64,000 nucleotides of DNA, from assembly GCF_903914075.1 (NCBI RefSeq), contig NZ_CAIWNQ010000001.1, forward strand, positions 310,001 through 374,000. The letters are read 5' to 3'. Under the pieces are notes generated by a model, which was not told the DNA's origin, ran no database searches, and worked only from the letters and a program-made list of their open reading frames with translations. The position numbers and the translations under genes were made by a program. This DNA comes from Ruegeria sp. THAF57. GTDB lineage: Bacteria > Pseudomonadota > Alphaproteobacteria > Rhodobacterales > Rhodobacteraceae. How positions within the stretch are numbered: position 1 is the first letter of the stretch; each line of letters begins with the position of its first letter. Below are positions 55,128-63,966 of the stretch, piece after piece.

Positions 55128-56191
55128 TCCGCCCAAATGCATATGTCGCTAACATGGCGGCCTATGCCCTTGCCGATCTGGGCGGGGCGCACACAATTTC
55201 GATGGCACAGAATGAAAGCGCGTTTCCAGCCAGCCCCGCCGCGATGCGCGCAAGTCAAGCTGCGGCGTCTGACCTGACGCTTTACCCTGACCCCGAGTGG
55301 ACAGAATTACGCACAACGATCTCGACCGTGCACCACCTGGACCCAGCGCGCATCCTATGCGGAGCCGGATCAATGGAGCTGATAGGTTGCCTGATCCGCG
55401 CATTCGCCGGACCCGGCGATCAGGTTCTGGGCACGCAGTACGGATATGCTTTTGTGGCATCGGCAACCGCACAAGCGCAGGCGGACTATCGGACGGCACC
55501 CGAGGCTGGCCTGACGGTCAGTGTTGACGAAATTCTTGCCGGGGTAACGCCTGCGACACGCATTGTTTTCATTTGCAATCCAGGCAACCCGACTGGAACG
55601 CTTATCCCGAACTCCGACATACTTAGACTGCGCACCGCCCTGCCGAACGATGTGCTGCTAGTTGTTGATCAAGCCTATGCCGAGTTTTCGGACATGGCCA
55701 ACAACCCTGCGGACATCTTCGCGCTGGTGGACCGAGGTGACACCGTCATCACCCGAACTTTTTCCAAAGCCTATGGCTTAGCCAGCGCCCGCGTCGGATG
55801 GGGATATTTCCCTCCGCGCATCGCCGCTGAGTTGCGGAAACTCCTCAACCCAAACAACATATCATCAGCATCTCAAGCTGCAGCCGCCGCTGCTATGCGC
55901 GACCAATCCCACATGCGCGATGTGGTCAGCCAAACGGCACGCCTTCGCGACCAATTTGCGCGGGATTGCCGTGCCCTTGGGCTGATCGTGCCGGACAGCC
56001 ACACGAATTTTGTCTTGCTCCGCTTTGGCTCCACACACGACGCTCAAAAAGCCGACGCCGCATTGCGGACCGAAAACCTACTGATGCGCGGAATGGCAGG
56101 CTATGGCTTGCCGGACTGTCTGCGCGCAACGATTTGCGCTCCTGCGATTATGGACAAGGCCCTGAACGTGTTGAAAGGAGTGTTGGCATGA
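55124..56191 (+). CDS. PLP aminotransferase of the HisC (histidinol-phosphate) type
   Basis: A 355-residue fold-type I aminotransferase. It has FICNPGNPTGTLI, VVDQAYAEFS with the Asp/Tyr that hold the cofactor, and TFSKAYGLASARVGW with the Schiff-base lysine, followed by the C-terminal Arg for the carboxylate (DCLRATI). HisC-type paralogues outside histidine operons often work on aromatic or unusual amino acids, and its place between hyuB and a racemase-type gene argues for catabolism rather than histidine synthesis. A few are decarboxylases or threonine-phosphate enzymes, which cannot be ruled out. Confidence 0.85.
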   Translation: MIRPNAYVANMAAYALADLGGAHTISMAQNESAFPASPAAMRASQAAASDLTLYPDPEWTELRTTISTVHHLDPARILCGAGSMELIGCLIRAFAGPGDQVLGTQYGYAFVASATAQAQADYRTAPEAGLTVSVDEILAGVTPATRIVFICNPGNPTGTLIPNSDILRLRTALPNDVLLVVDQAYAEFSDMANNPADIFALVDRGDTVITRTFSKAYGLASARVGWGYFPPRIAAELRKLLNPNNISSASQAAAAAAMRDQSHMRDVVSQTARLRDQFARDCRALGLIVPDSHTNFVLLRFGSTHDAQKADAALRTENLLMRGMAGYGLPDCLRATICAPAIMDKALNVLKGVLA

Positions 56192-56925
56192 CCGAGACGC
56201 GAACTGCAGCCAAGATCGGTGTGCTCGTCCCCTACACAAACACCAATCTTGAACCTGATATGCAGATGTTGCGCCCGCCCAATACCACCGTTCATTTCCA
56301 ACGCATGGGTGGCTATGACGTGGATGAGATTCCTGGGGCTGAACAAATGGCGGGTTTGGGGGCCTCGGATATCAGCCATGATCTACGGATGATCGCGGGC
56401 GTTCGGCCAGACATTGTGCTATACGGCTGCACGTCGGCCACCCTGACACATGGTCCTGCATTCGACACAGACCTCGCAGGTCAGATAAAGACACAATCAG
56501 GTGCAGACTCGCTGACAGCCGCGGGGTCATTGATCGCTGGTATCAAAGCTCTGGGCGCAACAAAGGTTGGGTTTTCCTCGCCTTATCTTGGCGAGATCAA
56601 CACTCAGGCCGTAGATTTTCTGTCGCAAAACGGGATTGAGACCGTGTGTTGCGCGGATATAGGCCGCGAATTGGGAAATTACGGACAAGGCGAACTGACC
56701 CCAGATGAGGTGTTCGATCTGGCCTGCCAAGCGGACCATCCAGAGGCGCAGGCTATCGTCCTGAGTTGCACCGACATGCGCGCGGTCGAGGTTATCGAAC
56801 GGATTGAAGCGCATCTGGGAAAGCCTTTGGTCACCTCCAACCAAGCAATGATCTTTTGCATGATCCAAAGGTTGAAGCTTGGCCGTCACCCCGCATTACC
56901 CGGCCGCTTGTTCGACCACATTTGA
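56188..56925 (+). CDS. Maleate isomerase / arylmalonate decarboxylase-like (Asp/Glu racemase superfamily) protein
   Basis: A 245-residue protein. It opens with KIGVLVPYTNTNLEPDM, as maleate cis-trans isomerases do, has a first Cys in VLYGCTSATLTHG and a second in AIVLSCTDMRAVEV, followed by GKPLVTSNQA. The starting ATG overlaps the aminotransferase stop. It is the last gene of the set. Isomerisation or decarboxylation of a dicarboxylic intermediate is possible; the exact reaction cannot be fixed. Confidence 0.78.
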   Translation: MTETRTAAKIGVLVPYTNTNLEPDMQMLRPPNTTVHFQRMGGYDVDEIPGAEQMAGLGASDISHDLRMIAGVRPDIVLYGCTSATLTHGPAFDTDLAGQIKTQSGADSLTAAGSLIAGIKALGATKVGFSSPYLGEINTQAVDFLSQNGIETVCCADIGRELGNYGQGELTPDEVFDLACQADHPEAQAIVLSCTDMRAVEVIERIEAHLGKPLVTSNQAMIFCMIQRLKLGRHPALPGRLFDHI

Positions 56926-56954
56926 GCCTTTCTACCCAGCGGGCGAGAGGCGCC

Positions 56955-57677
56955 CTAGGCCGAGGAGGGGTCGTCGTCGTATTGTAAAAGAGAAATCTGC
57001 CGCAACAGGGCATATCCGAAGATTACCATTCCAAGCATCTCAAAGGATTCTTCGATCGTCGCCAGCAAAAAAAACCTCCAGCCGCGGTCGTCATTGTAGA
57101 AATCCACCCAACCGCCCATTGTTTCGATCATCAACGCACCAAACAAATAAGTGGCACCCGCGAGAACCATCAGACTGGCGACTGCTTTTGGCAGGCGCAT
57201 GAGAAAGGGCAAATAGAACCCAGCCACAACAAGTGCGACAAAAGCCCCGATCGGCGTCCAGGAAAAATGCCAAAGCGGGCTTTCGGGCAGGATGGAGCGC
57301 ATGGGCTGCGTAAATTTCTCATGAACCTGGGCCGCTTCATCGTACCCCATCAAAAACATGACCACGGCGAGGATCAACCAATAGATCGAGTCGCGATCCG
57401 TTTGGGTTCGTTTAATCAAAAAAACATACGTTAACAGGCCAAAGTTCGAGACGAGCAGAAAGTAATTGTAAATCGTTGGGACGCTGTGCTCGACATCGTG
57501 ATTAAAGCGCCAGGCGAAGAACTTGAGAACCCGGTTATCCGTGCTTTCAAGGATTAGAATCGAGATCATTGAGAGGAAAAATAAACTAATTATAATCAAC
57601 GAATTGATACGAAAGTACTTAGAACGAACCGACGCGCTCTGGCCAAGAGGAACGACAAATTCTTCTCCCGGCATTTT
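56955..57677 (-). CDS. Uncharacterised multipass membrane protein
   Basis: A 240-residue protein with six or seven membrane helices. Acidic and His residues lie at helix edges: GYDEAAQVHEKFTQP, MIETMGGWVDF and TIEESFEMLGM. These recur in a family of unnamed bacterial membrane proteins and could bind a metal or heme, but I do not know a function. The start at 57677 gives MPGEEFVV. Both ends are free: the preceding gene converges and the next upstream feature is a tRNA. Its base composition is somewhat more AT-rich than its neighbours', which might reflect transfer. Confidence 0.6.
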   Translation of the reverse strand, partial: KMPGEEFVVPLGQSASVRSKYFRINSLIIISLFFLSMISILILESTDNRVLKFFAWRFNHDVEHSVPTIYNYFLLVSNFGLLTYVFLIKRTQTDRDSIYWLILAVVMFLMGYDEAAQVHEKFTQPMRSILPESPLWHFSWTPIGAFVALVVAGFYLPFLMRLPKAVASLMVLAGATYLFGALMIETMGGWVDFYNDDRGWRFFLLATIEESFEMLGMVIFGYALLRQISLLQYDDDPSSA

Positions 57678-57762
57678 GGGCCTCCTGCACTCATTAACAC
57701 AATAGCTGACCACGCCTCGGCGCTGTCACAAAAATCAAAATAATACATCGTTTTAACCCGAC

Positions 57763-57779
57763 GTTTACTTCAAGTAAAC
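57763..57779. promoter_or_regulatory. Short inverted repeat upstream of the membrane-protein gene
   Basis: GTTTACT-TCA-AGTAAAC, perfect seven-base arms, about 90 bp before the start at 57677. Possibly an operator; not linked to a known regulator. Confidence 0.35.
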
Positions 57780-57902
57780 AAGGCCACGGTCCGCAAACCC
57801 GCAGAACGGCGATATGCGGCAAAGGGCCGAGACTCTGAATACCCAAACAAAATGTTGGCCGCATCGGGACTAAAGGAAAAAGCTGGGGCTTGGGTGGATG
57901 AG

Positions 57903-57992
57903 TGGCGGGGAGACAGGGATTCGAACCCTGGGAACGCTCTCACGTTCAACGGTTTTCAAGACCGCCGCATTCGACCACTCTGCCACCTCCCC
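57903..57992 (-). tRNA. tRNA-Ser (anticodon UGA)
   Basis: A 90-nt class II tRNA with CCA encoded. The anticodon loop CTTGAAA gives UGA, reading UCA. A long variable arm (TTGAACGTGAGAGCGTTCCC region) and discriminator G are typical of tRNA-Ser. The acceptor stem pairs GGGGAGG with TCTCCCC. Confidence 0.96.
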
Positions 57993-58149
57993 GCGTGACG
58001 CTGGGTCTAAGGCGAACCGAAACCGGTGGCAAGACCAAATAGGGAAATCTTGCCGAAGCGGTTGCAGCGGCCTTTCCATGACACCTTGTGCAGGTTATGA
58101 TCTAATCGAAAGACCGTAACAGGCCGGCAATTCAGAACCGGCAATCGGC

Positions 58150-58171
58150 GGGGCTCGGGAAACGAGGCCCC
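58150..58171 (+). promoter_or_regulatory. Leader hairpin before the SPOR lipoprotein gene
   Basis: GGGGCTCG ... CGAGGCCCC with a five-base loop and one bulged G, about 20 bp before the start codon. A second hairpin GCCGG...CCGGC lies just upstream. They may structure the 5' leader or end transcription from upstream; no T run follows. Confidence 0.35.
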
Positions 58172-58191
58172 TTCAGGCAAGGGATGACAAA

Positions 58192-59364
58192 ATGAATCGA
58201 GCGACCCAGACACGCGCAAAACCGCGAGCGTTGGCGGTTCTGGCCGTGTTTTCCGCAACCCTCGCAGGTTGTGATGAGACACTTTCCCCTGACAACGCGT
58301 CATCCGAAGCGGCCGCAGAAAGCCTTCAGGATGACAGCAAGGTCGAACTGTTCCCGGATGCGACAGGAAATCCCCGCGACGATGTCGAAGCGCCCGAGGT
58401 CTTCGAGGTCACCGAGGCTGGGTTGTGGGATGGACGCCCATCGTTGGGTGGCGTTTGGGTGGCTCACCCGGACGTCACACAGCCCGAACGGGTGCGGATC
58501 AAGAACGCCAGCAATAACAAGACCGTAACCGGTGCGCTCTTCCGTCGGGAAAGAAACCTGCCGGGGCCGGCCTTGCAGCTTTCTTCGGCCGCTGCCGCGG
58601 AATTGGGCATTCTGGCCGGGTCTCCGACCAAGGTTCAGGTCGTTGCGCTGCGCCGCAAACCTGCGGAACCCCCGAAACCCGAGCCTGAAGATACTCCGGC
58701 GGAAGCGAGTGAAGACGCCCCTGCACCACAGGATGAGGAAACACAGTCCGCATCCGTTGACGCGGCAGAGGATGGCGCAGAAAAGCCCGCCAAGCGGAAA
58801 TGGTGGCAAAAGAAAGAAACCGCCGCAGTCGCGGCCGGTGCAGCAGGCGCTGCTGCGGTCGCGGCAGACGCGGCCACAGACACAGCCACCGAAGCCGCAG
58901 AGGAAACCATTGAAGCTGCCGCCGAAGCCGCACCAACCGCAACCCTGAGCGATCCAGAGGTGACCCCGCCCAGCGATCAACCTGCAAAGCGAAAATGGTG
59001 GCAGAAGAAACCTGCAGACGAAATCACGGAAACACCGCTTGATCCGATCGCAGGTGCCGCGGCCGCGATCGACGCCTCGGAACCTACACCAGCAAGTACG
59101 GCAAGCCAGCCGGAACAGTCTTCTGGCCCTTTGTCCAAACCTTATGTTCAGGTCGGGACATTCGGGGTTGAAGCCAACGCCAAAAGCGCGGCTGACAAAA
59201 TCCGCCGCAACGGACTGCCTGCCGAAGTACGCGAACTAGCAACCGACGATGATTCCGTCTGGAGGGTTCTTGTAGGCCCCGCCTCAACCCGTGGAGAGCG
59301 CACCGCACTTCAAAGCGACGTAAAGGACCTAGGCTTCTCGGATGCCTTCCTGGTCAAGAACTGA
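58192..59364 (+). CDS. SPOR-domain lipoprotein
   Basis: A 390-residue protein. The lipobox LAGC near residue 27 predicts a lipid-anchored export product. A folded region at about 60-155 is followed by a low-complexity Ala/Glu/Pro segment (about 158-325) in which PAKRKWWQKK occurs twice. The C-terminal SPOR domain (KPYVQVGTFG ... WRVLVGP) binds denuded peptidoglycan at division sites. It is followed by a D,D-carboxypeptidase gene, as in many roseobacters, so the two likely work together in wall maturation at the septum. The Trp/Lys decapeptide duplication sits in the disordered linker and could be a binding motif. Confidence 0.86.
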   Translation: MNRATQTRAKPRALAVLAVFSATLAGCDETLSPDNASSEAAAESLQDDSKVELFPDATGNPRDDVEAPEVFEVTEAGLWDGRPSLGGVWVAHPDVTQPERVRIKNASNNKTVTGALFRRERNLPGPALQLSSAAAAELGILAGSPTKVQVVALRRKPAEPPKPEPEDTPAEASEDAPAPQDEETQSASVDAAEDGAEKPAKRKWWQKKETAAVAAGAAGAAAVAADAATDTATEAAEETIEAAAEAAPTATLSDPEVTPPSDQPAKRKWWQKKPADEITETPLDPIAGAAAAIDASEPTPASTASQPEQSSGPLSKPYVQVGTFGVEANAKSAADKIRRNGLPAEVRELATDDDSVWRVLVGPASTRGERTALQSDVKDLGFSDAFLVKN

Positions 59365-59380
59365 AACAAGGGAGGCCCTG

Positions 59381-60556
59381 ATGCTGACCTCATTGCGATC
59401 TTCTGTTTTGTCCTTGGGGCTGGCGCTGTTTGCCCTGCCTGCCCAGGCTTTCGATACAACGGCCCGCGCAGCATATGTGATGGACCAGACAACAGGCACG
59501 GTGCTGCTGTCCAAAGACGCAGACCAGCCGCTGCCACCGGCGTCGATGTCGAAACTGATGACCTTGTATGTTGCGTTCGAAGCGCTGCGTGATGGCCGCC
59601 TGACGTTGGACGAAGAACTGCCCGTTTCGGAACACGCGATGAGTTATGGCGGCTCGACCATGTTCCTGAATACGCAGGACCGGGTCCGAGTCGAGGATTT
59701 GTTGCGGGGCATAATCGTGTTGTCCGGCAATGACGCCTGCGTGGTGATTGCCGAGGCACTCAGCCCGGATGGAACCGAAGCCGGGTTCGCACGCTATATG
59801 ACGCAGCGCGCCGAGCAGATGGGGATGAACAGCTCGAACTTTGCCAACTCAAACGGCTGGCCTGCGGCTGGACACATGATGTCCGTGCATGATCTGGCGG
59901 TTCTTGCGGACCGACTGATCACCGATTTCCCCGAATACTATCCCCTGTTCGCCGAGGAAGAGTTTGAATTTGACGGTCGCGCGCCGTCAAACTCGCGCAA
60001 CCGCAACCCCCTGCTCAAACTGGGCATTGGGGCAGACGGGTTAAAGACTGGCCACACGCAAGAAGCTGGATACGGTCTGGTCGGTTCAGCCAAACAGGGT
60101 GATCGCAGGGTGATCTTTGTCTTGTCCGGTCTCGACAGCACCGCCCGCCGCGCAGAGGAGGCTGAGGCCGTGGTTAACTGGTCGTTTCGCAATTTTGTCG
60201 AGAGGACAATTGCCAACGCCGAAGCGCCGATAGCCGAAGCCAAAGTCTGGATGGGTGCGGAAAAGACGGTTGGACTGGTTCCCGATGGTGATCTGACAAT
60301 TCTTCTTCCTGTTTTGGGCGACAAGGATGTAAAGGCCGAAGTGGTCTATGATGGGCCTGTCGATGCATCGAAAGAACCGATCAAAAAGGGTCAGAAACTG
60401 GCCGAGTTGGTTATCAAGCCAGAGGGTCTTCCGGAAATTCGCCGCCCTCTGGTGGCCGCGAATGATGTTGCGACCGGCGGGTTTGTTGTTCGGATGATGA
60501 CCGTAGGCAGCATCGTATTGACTGACGTTATCGGCAATCCGTTGGACGCCCTGTGA
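59381..60556 (+). CDS. D-alanyl-D-alanine carboxypeptidase (penicillin-binding protein 5/6 family)
   Basis: A 391-residue protein with a signal peptide (LFALPAQA-FDT). The three active-site motifs are SMSK with Ser55 and Lys58, SGN in IIVLSGNDAC, and KTG in DGLKTGHTQEAG. A C-terminal PBP5-type beta domain runs from about residue 275. It trims the terminal D-Ala from peptidoglycan stems. The start at 59381 follows GGAGG. The stop overlaps the tmk start. Confidence 0.93.
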   Translation: MLTSLRSSVLSLGLALFALPAQAFDTTARAAYVMDQTTGTVLLSKDADQPLPPASMSKLMTLYVAFEALRDGRLTLDEELPVSEHAMSYGGSTMFLNTQDRVRVEDLLRGIIVLSGNDACVVIAEALSPDGTEAGFARYMTQRAEQMGMNSSNFANSNGWPAAGHMMSVHDLAVLADRLITDFPEYYPLFAEEEFEFDGRAPSNSRNRNPLLKLGIGADGLKTGHTQEAGYGLVGSAKQGDRRVIFVLSGLDSTARRAEEAEAVVNWSFRNFVERTIANAEAPIAEAKVWMGAEKTVGLVPDGDLTILLPVLGDKDVKAEVVYDGPVDASKEPIKKGQKLAELVIKPEGLPEIRRPLVAANDVATGGFVVRMMTVGSIVLTDVIGNPLDAL

Positions 60557-61179
60557 CAAGCACCGGGTTATTCCTGACCTTCGAAGGTATTGACGGATCG
60601 GGCAAGTCATCGCAAGCGCGCTTGCTGGCCGATCACCTGCGCGGCATGGGTCACGACGTTGTCCTGACCCGCGAACCCGGCGGGTCTGCTGGGGCTGAGG
60701 AAATTCGCAGGCTTGTGCTTGAGGGCGACCCCGATCGGTGGTCCGCTGAAACGGAAATTTTGCTGTTCACTGCTGCGCGCCGCGACCACTTGGAACGCAC
60801 AATCGAACCCGCTTTGGCCGCTGGCAAAGTGGTGATATGTGATCGCTTTGCCGATAGCACCCGCATGTATCAGGGCCTTTCTCGCGGTGACCTACGCGGA
60901 TTGGTGGATCAGTTGCACAATCTGATGATTGGTCGTGAGCCTGATCTGACCCTTCTGATCGACATGGACCCCCAGACCGGTTTGAATCGGGCAAAAGGGC
61001 GTCAGGGAACAGAGGAAAGGTTCGAAGATTTCGGCCTTGACCTGCAACTCAAGATGAGAGCCGGATTTCTTGCCCTTGCCGATGAGTTTTCTGAACGATT
61101 TCGCGTTATCGACGGCAATCGGGACATGGACAGTGTCGCCAGCGATGTGACAGATATCGTTAAGCAGGCTTTGCGGTAA
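60553..61179 (+). CDS. tmk: Thymidylate kinase
   Basis: A 208-residue protein with P-loop FEGIDGSGKSSQ, the DR(Y/F)-type motif in VICDRFADSTRMYQG and a LID region (GRQGTEERFEDFG). It makes dTDP from dTMP. The start is GTG at 60553, overlapping dac. It is followed by holB, a common bacterial pairing. Confidence 0.96.
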   Translation: MTSTGLFLTFEGIDGSGKSSQARLLADHLRGMGHDVVLTREPGGSAGAEEIRRLVLEGDPDRWSAETEILLFTAARRDHLERTIEPALAAGKVVICDRFADSTRMYQGLSRGDLRGLVDQLHNLMIGREPDLTLLIDMDPQTGLNRAKGRQGTEERFEDFGLDLQLKMRAGFLALADEFSERFRVIDGNRDMDSVASDVTDIVKQALR

Positions 61180-61186
61180 ACTATTG

Positions 61187-62308
61187 ATGAGCGACGAAAC
61201 CCCGCCCCCGGATCAGGCACCCGGTGCCCCACACCCGCGCGAAACCCGGCAGCTTTTCGGGCAGGCCGAGGCCGAAAGCGCCTTTCTGACGGCCTACAAT
61301 TCGGAACGGCTACACCATGGTTGGTTGTTGACCGGCCCTCGTGGCGTTGGGAAGTCGACCTTGGCGTGGCGCATCGCACGGTTCTTGCTCGCGACACCTC
61401 CAGCCGAAGAGGATGGCCTTTTCGGAGCGCCCCCACCCCCTGAAACGCTGGATATTGACGAGGATCACCCGGTCTCTCATCGCATTCTGGCCGGGGCTGA
61501 GCCCGGACTTGCCTCGGTCACCCGGTCCGAGAATGACCGCGGCAGGATGCGAAACGAAATCGTGGTCGAAGATATCCGTAAGCTGGGCAAGTTCTTCGGA
61601 CTTTCTTCAGCCGACGGTGGGCGGCGCGTTGTCATCGTGGACTCTGCGGATGAGATGAATGTCAGCGCAGCCAATGCCCTTCTGAAAATGCTCGAAGAGC
61701 CCCCTGCCCGCACCACACTTTTGTTGGTCTCGCACCAACCATCGCGGCTGTTGCCTACAATCCGGTCGCGGTGCCGAACGCTCAGGCTGTCACCGCTGGG
61801 CACCGAAGATATGATGACGGCTTTGGCACAAACCGGGGCCGAGCCGCCAAGCAACCCGGATCATCTGGCCGCTCTCGCCGCTGGTTCTGTGGGCAGTGCC
61901 GTTCGCCTGATCAACCTGGGTGGTCTGGACATTTACGCAGAACTCATCGCCATTTTGGGCACGATTCCAAGAATGGACCGTCAGCGTGCCTTGGCCTTGG
62001 CCGAGGCCGCAGCCCAACGCGGCGCGGCCGAGCGTTTCGAGTTGTTGCTGACTTTGATAGACATTGCTTTGTCTCGGCTTGCCCTGACCGGTGCAACAGG
62101 TGCCCCCCCTATGCCAGAGGCCGCGCCGGGCGAGGCGGAAGTCCTGTCACGCCTGTCCGCGTCCCCACATATGGCGCGTCAATGGGCGGATACCGCAGCC
62201 CTGATCACGGCCCGTACGCGACATGGTCAGGCGGTGAACCTTGACCCTGCCGCGCTGGTCCTAGATACGGTGTTCAAGATACAGGAAACCGCCGGTCAGA
62301 GCAGATGA
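61187..62308 (+). CDS. holB: DNA polymerase III delta-prime subunit
   Basis: A 373-residue AAA+ clamp-loader subunit. It has a nucleotide-binding-like GPRGVGKST, VVIVDSADEMNVSAANALLKMLEEPP with the family's core, and sensor region SRCRTLRLSPL. It assists in loading the sliding clamp. The ATG at 61187 is preferred over the TTG just before it. The C-terminal domain is intact and overlaps tatD by four bases. Confidence 0.94.
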   Translation: MSDETPPPDQAPGAPHPRETRQLFGQAEAESAFLTAYNSERLHHGWLLTGPRGVGKSTLAWRIARFLLATPPAEEDGLFGAPPPPETLDIDEDHPVSHRILAGAEPGLASVTRSENDRGRMRNEIVVEDIRKLGKFFGLSSADGGRRVVIVDSADEMNVSAANALLKMLEEPPARTTLLLVSHQPSRLLPTIRSRCRTLRLSPLGTEDMMTALAQTGAEPPSNPDHLAALAAGSVGSAVRLINLGGLDIYAELIAILGTIPRMDRQRALALAEAAAQRGAAERFELLLTLIDIALSRLALTGATGAPPMPEAAPGEAEVLSRLSASPHMARQWADTAALITARTRHGQAVNLDPAALVLDTVFKIQETAGQSR

Positions 62309-63111
62309 GCGATACGCCCCAAATCACAGATAGCCATTGTCATCTGGACTTCCCTGATTTCGATGGCCAGTTGGACGAAATCGTGACCCGCGCAGCCGAA
62401 GCGGGCGTGACGCGGATGGTCACAATCTGCACCCGTTTGCGCAATGAACCCACCATCCGCGCGATCGCAGAGGCGCATGCTCCGGTGTTCTATGCAGCTG
62501 GCACGCACCCCATGAGCGCCGCGGATGAGCCGATGGCAACCGTTGATGAACTGGTGCAACTGTCCCAGCAACCTAAATTCGTGGGTATTGGGGAAACCGG
62601 GCTGGATTATCACTACACCGCCGACAGTGCAGAGGTGCAAAAGCAATCCCTGCGTATCCACATCGAAGCCGCGCAGCGAACAGACTTGCCGCTGATCATC
62701 CACGCCCGCGCGGCTGACGATGATATGGCGAGAATTCTAAGCGAAGAATATCGCAACGCGCCCTATTCCTGTGTGATGCACTGCTTCTCATCTTCAGCGG
62801 AACTGGCCAAGGCCGCATTGGACCTGGGATTTTACCTTTCCATGTCCGGCATCGCTGCATTCCCCAAAAGCCAGGACCTTCGGGACATTTTCGCCAGTGC
62901 CCCGGTCGATCGCATCCTTGTCGAGACCGACGCGCCATATCTGGCGCCACCGCCATTCCGCGGCAAGCGTAACGAACCCGCTTTTACGGCCCATACCGCC
63001 CGAAAAGGGGCTGAGGTTTTCGGGATGGGGTACCCGGAATTCGCGGCACAGACGCAAGCAAATTTTGACCGGCTGTTCACAAAGGCCGCAACTTACAAGG
63101 CGGCTGCATGA
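62305..63111 (+). CDS. tatD: TatD-family metal-dependent deoxyribonuclease
   Basis: A 268-residue TIM-barrel hydrolase with DSHCHLDF, GETGLDYHY, LIIHARAADDD, VMHCFSSSAE and LVETDAPYLAP supplying the metal ligands. These are 3'-5' DNA exonucleases (YcfH/YabD type). Standard place after holB. Confidence 0.93.
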   Translation: MSDTPQITDSHCHLDFPDFDGQLDEIVTRAAEAGVTRMVTICTRLRNEPTIRAIAEAHAPVFYAAGTHPMSAADEPMATVDELVQLSQQPKFVGIGETGLDYHYTADSAEVQKQSLRIHIEAAQRTDLPLIIHARAADDDMARILSEEYRNAPYSCVMHCFSSSAELAKAALDLGFYLSMSGIAAFPKSQDLRDIFASAPVDRILVETDAPYLAPPPFRGKRNEPAFTAHTARKGAEVFGMGYPEFAAQTQANFDRLFTKAATYKAAA

Positions 63112-63905
63112 CAGAACTGCGCTGTACGATCCTTGGCTGCGGGTCTTCTGGCGGCGTCCCACGACTGGGCGGTCACTGGGGCGCATGTGACCCCGACAAT
63201 CCGCGCAACATCCGTCGCCGCTGCTCGATGCTGGTGGAACGCGACGGGCCCGAAGGGACGACTTCGGTTCTGATCGACACGACCCCCGATATGCGCGGTC
63301 AGTTGCTGGATACAGGCACGGGCCGTCTGGACGGGGTGGTCTACACCCATTCCCACGCCGACCACGTGCACGGCATCGACGACCTGCGCATGATCGTTTT
63401 CAACATGCGCGAGCGTGTTCCCGTCTGGGCTGACGGAGATACTCAGAACGATCTGCTGGGTCGCTTCGGATATGCCTTTATTCAGCCCGAAAATTCGCCC
63501 TACCCGCCCATTCTCGACCTGAAAACTATTGATGGCCCGTTCGAGGTTACAGGCCCAGGCGGTCCGATCCCCTTCCATCCGTTAAAAGTGAACCATGGGT
63601 CGATTGATGCTTTGGGATTCCGACTGGGCAATCTTGTCTACCTGCCCGACGTAGCTGAGATTTACGACGATGCATGGGCGATGCTGGAGGGGCTGGATTG
63701 TCTGGTTATCGACGCATTGCGCCGGTCTCCGCATCCTACTCACGCACATCTGGAAAAAACGCTGGGCTGGATTGAAAAGCTGCAACCCAAGAAGGCCGTC
63801 CTAACCAACATGCATATCGACCTGGACTATGCCACGGTCGACGCGGAAACCGCGGATCACATCACGCCAGCTTACGACGGCATGGTGATCCATCAGGCGC
63901 TTTAA
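63108..63905 (+). CDS. PhnP-like metallo-beta-lactamase-fold hydrolase
   Basis: A 265-residue MBL-fold protein with metal motif YTHSHADHVHGIDDLR, HxxxHG-type later ligands (KVNHGSIDALGF) and a final YATVDAE region. The family includes PhnP cyclic phosphodiesterase; outside phn operons, and after tatD as here, its natural substrate is unknown. The opening LGCGSSGGVPR is typical. Confidence 0.88.
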   Translation: MTELRCTILGCGSSGGVPRLGGHWGACDPDNPRNIRRRCSMLVERDGPEGTTSVLIDTTPDMRGQLLDTGTGRLDGVVYTHSHADHVHGIDDLRMIVFNMRERVPVWADGDTQNDLLGRFGYAFIQPENSPYPPILDLKTIDGPFEVTGPGGPIPFHPLKVNHGSIDALGFRLGNLVYLPDVAEIYDDAWAMLEGLDCLVIDALRRSPHPTHAHLEKTLGWIEKLQPKKAVLTNMHIDLDYATVDAETADHITPAYDGMVIHQAL

Positions 63906-63966
63906 AGCCCTGACGACCCGCTCTGCCATATCCTCGCCCCGGTTGGCGACCCCGGTGGAGCCTTAG

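Noticed and set aside
55124..56191. Histidine biosynthesis hisC
   Set aside because: No other his genes are nearby; overlaps with hyuB and a racemase-type gene indicate a catabolic role.
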